This document shows, piece by piece, positions 1 to 9,235 of a stretch of DNA of 64,000 bases. The stretch is from positions 1-64,000 of the forward strand of contig JBPOHE010000014.1 of assembly GCA_052035915.1 (NCBI GenBank), read 5' to 3'. Every line of letters begins with the position of its first letter. The first letter of the stretch is position 1. Under the pieces are notes generated by a model. That model did not search any database, was not told the DNA's origin, and saw only the letters and a list, made by a program, of their open reading frames with translations. Both the position numbers and the translations under genes were made by a program. Origin of the DNA: JBPOHE01 sp052035915 (GTDB lineage Bacteria > Pseudomonadota > Gammaproteobacteria > Chromatiales > Chromatiaceae).

Positions 1-728
1 TGCGCTGGCAGTTCGGCGTCCCGCCCAAGGGCAACGCCAACTTCGCCTGGGTGCAGCACTTCATCCACCACCTCGCCCCGCAGGGCATGGCCGGCTTCGT
101 CCTCGCCAATGGCAGCATGTCCTCCAACCAGTCCGGCGAAGGCGACATCCGCCGCGCCCTCATCGAGGCCGACCTCGTGGACTGCATGGTCGCGCTCCCC
201 GGCCAGCTCTTCTACAGCACAACGATTCCCGTCTGCCTCTGGTTCATTGCGAAATCGAAGGGAGCGCGGACACTCCTGTCCGCTTCTGGGGAAAAGGAAT
301 TCATCCGCGCCCGCAAACGCGAGACCCTCTTCATCGACGCCCGCAAGATGGGCACGCTGATTGACCGAGTGCATCGCGAGCTGACCGACGCCGACTTGGA
401 GAAAATCACCTCCACCTATCACAACTGGCGGCATGATGAAGAGCTTCGTGCCAAGGAAGGCAAGAAGGCAGGTCGGATGTATGAATGCCTCGAATACGCC
501 GACATCCCCGGCTTTTGCAAATCCGCCACCACCGCCGAGATCGCCGCGCACGGCCACGTCCTCACCCCCGGCCGCTACGTCGGCGCCGAAGCCGCCGAGG
601 ACGACGGCGAACCCTTCGAAGACAAGATGAAACGCCTCACCGCGACGCTGCGTGAACAGCAGAAAGAAGCCGCGAAGCTCGACGCCGCCATCGCCGCCAA
701 TTTGAAGGAGTTTGGGTATGGGGGGTGA
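1..728 (+). CDS. hsdM: Type I restriction-modification DNA methyltransferase subunit, C-terminal part
   Basis: This is the 3' end of a HsdM (N6-adenine methyltransferase) gene cut by the window edge. Reading opens in frame at base 3 with RWQFGVPPKGNANFAWVQHF, the conserved stretch just downstream of the catalytic NPPF motif, which must therefore lie upstream of the window. After this come the typical helical elements (FVLANGSMSSNQSGEGDIRR, then DCMVALPGQLFYSTTIPVCLWF) and a C-terminal HsdS/DNA-contacting helical tail rich in Lys and Glu. The stop (726-728) overlaps the start of hsdS, so the two are translationally coupled. HsdM supplies AdoMet and the catalytic site of the M2S methylase and is also needed in the R2M2S nuclease. 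The family call is secure; length and start are unknown here. Confidence 0.95.
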   Translation, partial: RWQFGVPPKGNANFAWVQHFIHHLAPQGMAGFVLANGSMSSNQSGEGDIRRALIEADLVDCMVALPGQLFYSTTIPVCLWFIAKSKGARTLLSASGEKEFIRARKRETLFIDARKMGTLIDRVHRELTDADLEKITSTYHNWRHDEELRAKEGKKAGRMYECLEYADIPGFCKSATTAEIAAHGHVLTPGRYVGAEAAEDDGEPFEDKMKRLTATLREQQKEAAKLDAAIAANLKEFGYGG

Positions 729-2036
729 GTGGCGCGAAACGACAATTGGCCAACTTTTTTCCAGCGATGGCGGCAGCGTTAAGACGGGCCCCTTCGGGAC
801 GACCCTGAAGGCAAAAGAATACTCGACCGAAGGAGTACCACTTATCTCCGTCGGAGAGGTTGGTTATGGCGCATTACGCGTTCACGACAAGACGCCGAAG
901 GCGCCGTGTGAAGTTGTCGAGCGCCTTCCCGAATATCTACTTGAGGCCGGCGATATCGTGTTTGGTCGCAAAGGCGCAGTTGACCGATCCGCGATCGTGA
1001 AGCCAGAACAAGCGGGGTGGTTTCTGGGATCCGATGGAATTCGACTCCGTCTTCCAAAAACGTGCGATCCGCGATTCGTGGCATACCAGCTTCAAAGCCA
1101 GAACAGCCGTTCGTGGTTACTTCAACATGCAACGGGCACGACGATGGCGTCCCTGAATCAAAATATCATCGAGCGCGTGCCAATAATTTTGCCGCCACTG
1201 GCTCAGCAACGCGCCATCGTCCACATCCTCGGCACACTGGACGACAAGATCGAACTGAACCGGCGCATGAACGAAACGCTGGAGGCCATGGCGCGGGCGC
1301 TCTTCAAATCCTGGTTCGTGGACTTCGACCCCGTCCGCGCCAAATGTAGGGGCGCACGGCCGTGCGCCCCTACGGCCATCGCCGACCTCTTTCCGGAGTC
1401 CTTCGAGGACTCCGAACTGGGCGAGATTCCGGAGGGGTGGGAGATTGCGACTCTCTTCGATTTTGCGACTTTGAATCCCGAGACATGGTCGAAGGAAACA
1501 CGTCCCTTGCTTATCAATTACGTCGATCTCTCCAATACGAAGTGGGGAAGAATCGAAGAAATCACGATGTATACCCAGAAGGAAGCGCCGAGCCGCGCAC
1601 AGCGTGTGCTTCGACCCCAAGATACAATCGTCGGCACGGTTCGCCCCGGGAATGGTTCGTACGCTTTGACCTCGCAAAATGGACTTACCGCCAGCACGGG
1701 GTTTGCTGTTCTCAGGCCATTACGGCGCGACTACGCGGAGTTCGTGTATCTCGCTGCGACGGCCGCCGACAACATCGACCGACTCGCACATTTGGCTGAC
1801 GGCGCGGCTTACCCTGCGGTTCGTCCCGAAGTAGTGGCGGCAACCCAGATGTTGAAGGCGCCGGACCGAGTCATAGAAGCATTCTCACGCATTACCGGCC
1901 CGTTTCTCGCAAAGATGGCAGAGAACGACCGCGAGTCCCTTAACCTTGCAACTCTACGCGACACACTTCTGCCCAAACTCATCTCCGGCCACCTGCGCAT
2001 TCGGGACACCGAGCGGTTTCTGAAGGAGCGCGGGCT

Positions 2037-2040
<4 letters not shown>
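718..2040 (+). CDS. hsdS: Type I restriction-modification specificity subunit (440 aa)
   Basis: HsdS sets the DNA sequence recognised by the type I complex. The ATG at 718 follows AAGGAG at 705-710 and overlaps the hsdM stop. The architecture is TRD1, a conserved helical spacer (about residues 160-210, with RAIVHILGTLDDKIELNRRM and ALFKSWFVDFDPVRAK), then TRD2 and a second shorter helical region ending SGHLRIRD. Right after VRAK the normal variable linker is replaced by CRGARPCAPTA, which is the translation of a perfect 28-bp REP palindrome (1346-1373) lying in frame. The linker then resumes with the usual IADLFPESFEDSELGEIPEGW. The insertion sits where length variation is tolerated, so the protein is probably functional. 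The gene is followed by the RAYT gene with an ATGA overlap. Confidence 0.95.
1346..1373. repeat. GTAG-type REP palindrome inside hsdS
   Basis: A perfect 28-bp palindrome: GTAGGGGCGCACGG followed directly by its exact reverse complement ending CTAC. It starts with the GTAG tetranucleotide typical of REP elements mobilised by RAYT proteins. An identical copy lies in the RAYT gene at 2337-2364. It is read in frame by hsdS as part of the linker between the conserved spacer and TRD2. Confidence 0.85.
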
Positions 2041-2686
<646 letters not shown>

Positions 2687-2699
<13 letters not shown>

Positions 2700-5600
2700 C
2701 CGAATCCACCGTCGAGGATGCCGCGCTGGGCTGGCTAACCGATCTCGGCTACCAAGTCAGGCACGGTCCCGAGATCGCGCCGGGCGAACGGGGCACGGAG
2801 CGCCGCGACCCGAACTACCGCGACGTGGTGCTCGAAGGCCGCTTGCGGCAGGCGCTGGTGCGGCTCAATCCCAAGCTGCCCGCCGAAGCGCTCGAAGACG
2901 CCTACTGCAAGCTGTCGCGCACCGACGCGCCATCCCTGTTGGAACGTAACCGCGCCGTGCACCGGATGCTGGTCGATGGTGTGAATGTTGAGTTTCGCCG
3001 CAAGGATGACTCGATTGCCGGTGCGCAGGCGCGGGTGATCGACTTCGACCAGCCCGACAACAACGACTGTCTAGCCTTAAATCATTTCACCGTCACGGAG
3101 CGTCGGGGCGAAGGGCCCTGCGCCCCAACCCGCCGGCCGGACGTGGTGTTGTTCGTCAACGGCCTACCGCTGGCATTGATCGAGCTCAAGAACCCCGCTG
3201 ACGAAAACGCCACGATCTGGAGTGCATGGCAGCAATTTCAGACCTATCAAACCCAAATACCGGCGCTCTTTACCACCAACGCCGCCCTCGTTATTTCCGA
3301 TGGTGCACAGGCGCGCATCGGCGCAATCGGTGCTGGCAAGGAGTGGTTCAAGCCATGGCGCACCATCACCGGGCGCGAGGACGCGCCCCTGCAACTTACC
3401 GAGTTGCAGGTGGTGCTGGAAGGCGTGTTCGAGAAGCGCCGGTTTCTCGATCTGCTGCGCTACTTCATCCTGTTCGAGGACGACGGTAGCGGCAAGATCA
3501 TCAAGAAAATGGCGGGTTACCACCAGTTCCACGCGGTGAACGTGGCGGTGGAGGAAACGCTGCGCGCGGCCCAGATCGGCGCGGCAGGAATTGCCGAGAC
3601 GCCGGGCCGCTATGACGCGGGCCTCAAGCCCGGCGGCGAGCTCGGCGATCGGCGCGTGGGCGTGGTGTGGCACACGCAGGGCTCGGGCAAGAGCCTGACC
3701 ATGGCCTTCTACGCCGGACGTGTGATCCTGCACCCGGCGATGGAGAACCCCACCATCGTCGTTATCACCGACCGCAACGATCTGGACGACCAGTTGTTCG
3801 GTACCTTCGCTGCGTGCAAGGAGCTGCTGCGTCAGCCGCCGGTGCAGGCCACCGACCGCGCCGACCTGCGCGAGAAACTGAAGGTTGCCTCCGGCGGCGT
3901 GGTGTTCACCACCATCCAGAAGTTCTTCCCTGAGTTTCCCTCACCCCCAACCCCTCTCCCGCTGGGAGAGGGGAGAAATGCGCCCTCACCCCAGCCCGCT
4001 CCCGGGGGGAGAGGGGGAAGGATGGAGGTGCTCTCCGAGCGGCGCAACATCGTGGTCATGGCCGACGAGGCGCACCGCAGCCAGTACGACTTCATCGACG
4101 GCTATGCCCGGCACATGCGCGATGCGTTGCCGCAGGCCTCGTTCATTGGCTTTACCGGCACACCAATTGAAAAGACCGACGCCAATACCCGCGCGGTGTT
4201 CGGCGATTACATCAGCGTCTACGACATCCAGCGGGCGGTGATGGACGGTGCCACGGTGCCGATCTATTACGAAAGCCGCCTCGCCAAACTGGAACTGAAA
4301 GAGGCCGAGCGCCCGAAGATCGACCCCGAGTTCGAGGAGGTCACCGAAGGCGAGGAGGTGGAGCGCAAGGAAAAGCTCAAGACCAAGTGGGCGCAGCTCG
4401 AAGCCGTGGTGGGGTCGGAGAACCGTATCAGCCTCATTGCCCGCGACCTTGTGGACCACTTCGAGAACCGCCTTTCTGCCTTCGAAGGCAAGGCCATGGT
4501 GGTAGGCATGAGCCGGCGCATCTGCGTCGATTTGTACAACGCCATCGCCAGGCTGCGGCCTGATTGGGCCCGTGAGGCGGATGATCAGGGCTCGATGAAG
4601 GTCATCATGACCGGCTCGGCCACCGACCCGCTGGGATGGCAGCCACACATCCGCAACAAGGAGCGCCGCGAAGACATGGCGCTGCGCTTTCGTGACGCCA
4701 AGGATCCGTTCCGGCTCGTCATCGTGCGCGACATGTGGCTCACCGGCTTCGACGCCCCGAGCCTGCATACCCTGTACCTGGACAAGCCGATGCGCGGCCA
4801 CGGCCTGATGCAGGCCATCGCCCGCGTGAACCGCGTATTCAAGGACAAGCCGGGTGGGCTGGTGGTGGACTACCTGGGCTTGGCCGACGAACTCAAGAAG
4901 GCGCTCGCGACCTACACCGAGAGCGGCGGCACCGGCAAGACGGCGCTGGACCAGGCCGAAGCTGTAGCCGTAATGCTGGAGAAGTACGAGGTCTGTCTGG
5001 GCCTGTTCCACGGCCTCGACTGGTCGAAATGGGTATCAGGCACCCCGCAGGAACGGCTCTCGCTATTGCCAGCGGCACAAGAACACATACTCAGCCAGGA
5101 AGACGGCAAGAACCGCCTATTGCGGGCGGTTACCGAGTTGTCCCAAGCCTTCGCGCTCGCAGTACCCCACGAAAAGGCGCTGGAGATTCGGGACGACGTA
5201 GGCTTCTTCCAGGCTGTTCGTGCCGTGCTCGCCAAGAGCACGCCCGGTGAGCGCAAGACCGACGAAGAACTGGAACACGCCATCCGGCAAATCATTTCCA
5301 AGGCGGTCGTCTCCGACGAAGTGATCGACATCTTCGCCGCCGCCGGCCTCAAGAAACCGGACATCTCCATCCTCTCCGACGAATTCCTCGCCGAGGTGCG
5401 CGGCATGCCCCAGCGCAACCTTGCAGTCGAGCTGCTGCAGAAGCTGCTCAAGGGGGAGATCAAGAACCGCTCAGGGCGCAATGTCGTTCAGGCTCGTTCC
5501 TTCGCCGAAATGCTGGAACAGGCCATCCGCAAGTACCAGAACCGCGCCATCGAAACCGCCCAGGTCATCGAGGAGCTGATCCAGCTCGCCAAAGACATGC

Positions 5601-5920
5601 GCGCCGCCCACAAACGCGGCGAAGACTTGAAATTGAACGAAGACGAACTCGCCTTCTACGATGCCTTGGAAGTCAATGACAGCGCTGTCAAGGTCCTCGG
5701 CGAACCGACGCTGGTCAAGATAGCCCGTGAACTGGTCGAGACTGTAAGGAAGAATGTCACCATCGACTGGACGGTCCGCGAAAACGTTCGCGCCCAGTTG
5801 CGCGTCATCGTCAAACGCATCCTCCGCAAGTATGGCTACCCACCCGACAAACAGGAAAGGGCCACGCGGACGGTGCTGGAACAGGCGGAACGGCTCTCAG
5901 AGATCTGGGTCGGCGCCTAA
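2687..5920 (+). CDS. hsdR: Type I restriction endonuclease/translocase subunit (1077 aa)
   Basis: HsdR is the motor and nuclease of the type I system. The ATG at 2687 (MARLTESTVEDAAL) fits the family N-terminus. The nuclease core is RRPDVVLFVNG followed by LIELKNP (PD...E-x-K). Helicase motifs follow in order: WHTQGSGKSLTM (Walker A, about residue 330), VVITDRNDLDDQLF, MADEAHRSQYDF (DEAH), GFTGTPI, and RDMWLTGFDAPSLHTLYLDK with QAIARVNR near residue 700. Two foreign stretches are carried in frame. One is a degenerate REP at 3102-3129, just before the PD motif. The other is a repeat of about 85 bp at 3938-4022, between TTIQKFFPEF and LSERRNIVVMADEAH, adding roughly 28 residues rich in Pro and Gly. 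Both fall in loops, so activity may survive. The gene overlaps the RAYT gene by 13 bp. Confidence 0.95.
3102..3129. repeat. Degenerate REP copy in hsdR
   Basis: Aligned base for base with the 28-bp palindrome of hsdS, 23 of 28 positions match. One central pair (C-G to G-C) is changed on both sides, so the dyad is partly preserved. It is read in frame as RRGEGPCAPT just before the nuclease RRPDV motif, where HsdR proteins normally have only a short loop. Confidence 0.65.
3938..4022. repeat. CCCTCACCCC-type repeat pair inside hsdR
   Basis: Two related units, each starting CCCTCACCCC. Unit 1 is 3938-3975 (CCCCTCTCCC, then GGGAGAGGGG). Unit 2 is 3983-4022 (GCTCCC, then GGGGGGAGAGGGGG). Each can fold as a hairpin. 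This is a widespread proteobacterial intergenic repeat type, here kept in frame within the gene. A shorter relative lies at 6095-6129. Confidence 0.7.
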
Positions 5921-5936
5921 GACAACCTTTAGCCGC

Positions 5937-6047
5937 TCCCGGGCCTGGGCGCTGTTACCCGACCTTCTGTTCTTAAATGGAGAAAAATATTGATCTATTG
6001 TTCTCTAAAGAAGAACAAATGTGGCTGTTTCCAGTCGATGCCCGGAA
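5937..6047. repeat. Palindromic intergenic element, copy 1 (31-bp phasing variant)
   Basis: First of seven related elements. Outer arms are CCCGGGC (from 5938) and GATGCCCGG (6037-6045). Inner dyads are 5969-5985 (GTTCTTAAATGGAGAAA, last base decayed) and 6000-6016 (GTTCTCTAAAGAAGAAC). The dyads start 31 bp apart instead of the 41 bp seen in all other copies, a loss of one helical turn. It fills much of the 376-bp gap between hsdR and recN. Confidence 0.75.
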
Positions 6048-6094
6048 CCATCGAGCGTCTCGTACAGAGGAGCCGAAGTATCGAGTGGTGAGCT

Positions 6095-6129
6095 GACACC
6101 CTAGCCCCTCCCGAAGGGAGAGGAAAGCG
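6095..6129. repeat. Short CCCTAGCCCCTCCC / GGGAGAGG hairpin repeat
   Basis: The sequence CCCTAGCCCCTCCC is followed by GAA and GGGAGAGG, a hairpin of the same type as the repeats inside hsdR. It lies downstream of convergent hsdR and recN. Nothing else was seen in 5921-6296 apart from this and element copy 1. Confidence 0.5.
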
Positions 6130-6296
6130 GATGTTGTTATATCTACTCGATTTTTTATACGTAGGTCAGGCGGGACCACCCATGTACCCACTCCCCATGG
6201 CATGGCTTGTTTCCTCTATTTAAGTGCGGCCCTACTAAGCCGATCCCTGATCGGTCTTGAGTCTGCCGCCCTCGGCTTCAAGCCCGTCTTCCCTGA

Positions 6297-7979
6297 TCAA
6301 AGCGGCTGGAGGGCACCCGAACGCTCGACCATTTCCCTGGCATGGGCCAGGGTCTGGGGGGTGATCTCGATCCCGCCCAGCATGCGGGCGATTTCTTCGA
6401 CCCGTTGCGCGGGCGTGAGGTGGCGGAGGCTGATAAGGGTCATCTGGTGTGAGGTCTCCTTGCTGACTTGCAGGTGTTCGGTACCCATGGCGGCCACCTG
6501 GGGCAGATGGGTCACGCACAGTACCTGCCGATCCGCCCCCAGGGTACGCAGCAGACGCCCGACGATCTCGGCGACCCGTCCACCGATACCCACGTCCACT
6601 TCATCGAAGATGAGGGTGGGGATCCGTCCGTAACGGGTGGTTACCACCCGGATCCCGAGGCTGATTCGCGACAACTCGCCGCCGGAGGCCACCTTGGCCA
6701 GGGGTTGGGGCGGCAATCCCGGATTCAGGGCGACGACGAATTCCACCTCTTCCAGGCCGATGGGGTTGGGTTCATCCTGGCCGTGGGGTTCCAAGCGGAT
6801 GCTGAAACAACCACCGCTCATCCCCAGGGAGGATATCTGCTCGCTGACCGCCGTCGCCAGGCGTCCGGCCGCCTCGGCACGGCGGCGACTGAGTTCCACG
6901 GCCAAATCCTGATAACGGAGGCGGAGCCCCTGTTCCTGCTGTTCCAGTTCGCCAAGCCGGATATCCGCCCGGTCCAGGGCTTCCAGTTCCGTCTCCAGAT
7001 CCAGCAACAAGCGACTGAGTTCATGGGGCGGCACCCGGTATTTGCGCGCCAGATCCTGAATCTCCGTCAGCCGTGACTCGATCCGATGCAGGGTACCGAG
7101 GTCCAGGTCGAGCCCCTCCCGATAGGTGCGCAGGCCGTTGGCGGCCTCTTGAACCTGGATCATGGCCTCTTCCAGCATCCCTAACGGCTCCCCGAGCTTG
7201 GGGTCGATCCGCCGCAGGTGGCCGAGTTCGCTGACGGCCTTCGCCAGCCCGGCATGCAGGGCCGCATCGCCCTGGTAGAGGAGGTGATGGAGCTGGGCGG
7301 CTCCCGTCTTCAGGCGCTCCGCATGACTGAGCCGGGCATGTTCCTCTTCCAGTTGGACCAGCTCGTTCGGAGAGGGGACGCGGCCACGCAACTCTTGGAT
7401 CTGATAGCGGATGAACTCCATGCGGCTGAGGCGGTCGCGGGCGGCCTCTCGCAATTGGGCCGCCTGGCGGGAGCTGGTGCGATAGTCCCGGACCAAAGAA
7501 GCCAAGGCGCTGCCGATCCCGACGAGTCCGCCGTATTCATCCAGCAGGCGCCGTTGCTCGGCGCGACGCAGCAGCGACTGGTGGGCATGCTGGCTATGGA
7601 TATCGACCAGTTTCTCGCCGAGTTCCTGCAACGCCTGTAACGGCGCCGGTGTGCCGTTGATGAAGGCCCGGGAACGACCATCCCGGTTGACCAGACGCCG
7701 CAGCACCAAGTCCCCTTCGTGGTCATAGGCCTTTTCCTCCAGCCATTGGGCGACCTCGGTCCCGCTACTCAGGGCGAAGGTGGCGGACACCTCGGCGCGT
7801 TCGGCGCCGCTACGTACCATGGAACTCTCGGCGCGGTCGCCGATGGCGAGACCCAGGGCATCGATGAGGATGGATTTTCCCGCCCCGGTTTCACCGGTGA
7901 GGACCGTCATACCCGGGGCCATCTCCACCAGCAACTCGCTGATGACGGCGAGATTGCGGATATGGAGCTGTGTCAGCAT
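6297..7979 (-). CDS. recN: DNA repair protein RecN (560 aa)
   Basis: RecN is an SMC-like ATPase that acts at DNA double-strand breaks in recombinational repair. The N-terminus reads MLTQLHIRNLAVISELLVEM, with Walker A GETGAGKS at residues 29-36. The middle is a long coiled coil (about 160-370). The C-terminal half carries the ABC signature region VASGGELSRISLGIRVV and Walker B TLIFDEVDVGIGG, followed by VTHLPQVAAMG. Length matches the family (about 550-560 aa). It lies 18 bp downstream of nadK on the same strand, the usual gammaproteobacterial nadK-recN pairing, and is probably cotranscribed with it. I saw no convincing LexA box directly upstream of either gene. Confidence 0.97.
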   Translation of the reverse strand: MLTQLHIRNLAVISELLVEMAPGMTVLTGETGAGKSILIDALGLAIGDRAESSMVRSGAERAEVSATFALSSGTEVAQWLEEKAYDHEGDLVLRRLVNRDGRSRAFINGTPAPLQALQELGEKLVDIHSQHAHQSLLRRAEQRRLLDEYGGLVGIGSALASLVRDYRTSSRQAAQLREAARDRLSRMEFIRYQIQELRGRVPSPNELVQLEEEHARLSHAERLKTGAAQLHHLLYQGDAALHAGLAKAVSELGHLRRIDPKLGEPLGMLEEAMIQVQEAANGLRTYREGLDLDLGTLHRIESRLTEIQDLARKYRVPPHELSRLLLDLETELEALDRADIRLGELEQQEQGLRLRYQDLAVELSRRRAEAAGRLATAVSEQISSLGMSGGCFSIRLEPHGQDEPNPIGLEEVEFVVALNPGLPPQPLAKVASGGELSRISLGIRVVTTRYGRIPTLIFDEVDVGIGGRVAEIVGRLLRTLGADRQVLCVTHLPQVAAMGTEHLQVSKETSHQMTLISLRHLTPAQRVEEIARMLGGIEITPQTLAHAREMVERSGALQPL

Positions 7980-7997
7980 GGAACGAACCTATGGCTG

Positions 7998-8882
7998 TCA
8001 GCGTGGCGGCAGCTCGCCCCAGCCGAGCTTGGCCCGCAGGATCTCGAAGTGATTGTGCTCGCAGGGGTGGATGAGCCGGATCCTGTGCTCGTCCTTGCGG
8101 ATGGTCACACAGTCGCGGTTGCCGATCGGGAGGTTGGGCTGACCATCGCAACTCACCCGAATATTTTGGTAGTGGTGGGTGCAGATCTCGATATCGATGC
8201 GGCTGTCGCCGCTGATGACCAGGGGACGATTGCTCAGGGTATGGGGGCAGATGGGGACCAGGACCATGGCGTTCAGATCCGGCGCCATCAGCGGGCCGCC
8301 GCCGGAGAGGGCGTAGGCGGTGGAACCCGTCGGCGTGGAGACGATGAGTCCATCCGAGCGCTGGGAATCGACGAATTGCCCGTCGATATAGATTTCCAGT
8401 TCGATCATCCGGGCGGTGTTCCATTTGTGGATCACCACATCGTTCAAGGCCCGATGGGGATGGCCGGGATGGGACGGATTACCGATCGTGGTATGCAGGA
8501 GAAAGCGGAGTTCTTCCATGTACTCGCCGGAAAATATCTGATCCAGGGTATCCGCCATCAGCGCCGGCGAGACATCGGCCAGGAAGCCGAGTCGACCGAG
8601 ATTGATACCGAGCAGGGGCACATTGTGGACCGCCACGCAACGCGCGGCCCGCAACATGGTGCCATCCCCGCCGACGGCGATCACCAGATCGCTGTGACTG
8701 GCCATGACCGCGAGTGGATCGCCCTGGAGGGAGGCCAGCCCCAGTTGTTTGGCGGTCGGCTCATCGACATGGATCTGGCAGCCCCGTTGACGCAGGTACT
8801 CGACGAGTTGCACCAGCGTGGCTTGCAGGTTCTGGTCACCTTGCTTGCTGATGATACCGACTTGTGGGAATAGGTTGGCCAT
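7998..8882 (-). CDS. nadK: NAD kinase (294 aa)
   Basis: This enzyme phosphorylates NAD to NADP using ATP or inorganic polyphosphate. The diagnostic GGDGTML motif is at residues 71-77, followed by GINLGRLGFLADV, then NDVVIHKW and SDGLIVSTPTGSTAYALSGGGP, the substrate and tetramer contact region. Length is normal for proteobacterial NadK. It is the first gene of the nadK-recN pair. It reads away from a 353-bp gap that contains element copy 2, so its promoter should lie in about 8883-9060. The pntAB transhydrogenase elsewhere in the window uses the same NADP pool. Confidence 0.97.
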   Translation of the reverse strand: MANLFPQVGIISKQGDQNLQATLVQLVEYLRQRGCQIHVDEPTAKQLGLASLQGDPLAVMASHSDLVIAVGGDGTMLRAARCVAVHNVPLLGINLGRLGFLADVSPALMADTLDQIFSGEYMEELRFLLHTTIGNPSHPGHPHRALNDVVIHKWNTARMIELEIYIDGQFVDSQRSDGLIVSTPTGSTAYALSGGGPLMAPDLNAMVLVPICPHTLSNRPLVISGDSRIDIEICTHHYQNIRVSCDGQPNLPIGNRDCVTIRKDEHRIRLIHPCEHNHFEILRAKLGWGELPPR

Positions 8883-9090
8883 CGGCTCCTTTCAGGAAAA
8901 GAAAACGGGGGACCGAGTCGCCCTGACTGACCCAAGGCGGTGGAAGGTAGCATGATGAGGAGGAGGCCGCAAAGAGCCGATAGCCGTCTCCGCCTAGATG
9001 CCGTAGCGAGCCGATCGGCGTCCGCAGTTGGACAACTGGTGAGAAATATGGGCTAAGGAGCTGTTTGGAAAGTCTCGTTACAGCCTTCGC

Positions 9091-9213
9091 GCCTCGGGGC
9101 CAGGGTCTGTGCCTGCGATTTTTGTTCTCAATAAGAGAACAATACAGGCTTTATTTCTTTATTTGTTGCTAAAAAGAGAACAAAAATTGGGCCTTTCCGC
9201 TCGATGCCCGGGA
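9091..9213. repeat. Palindromic intergenic element, copy 2
   Basis: The left arm (9094, TCGGGGCCAGGG) is degenerate; the right arm is CTCGATGCCCGGG. Dyads are 9124-9140 (GTTCTCAATAAGAGAAC, perfect) and 9165-9181 (GTTGCTAAAAAGAGAAC), starting 41 bp apart. The copy is bracketed by GTTTGGAAA at 9063 and TTTCCAAAC at 9222, an inverted repeat not seen around the other copies. It fills most of the 353-bp gap 8883-9235, in which no gene was seen. Confidence 0.75.
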
Positions 9214-9235
9214 GGCAAGAGTTTCCAAACCGCTT

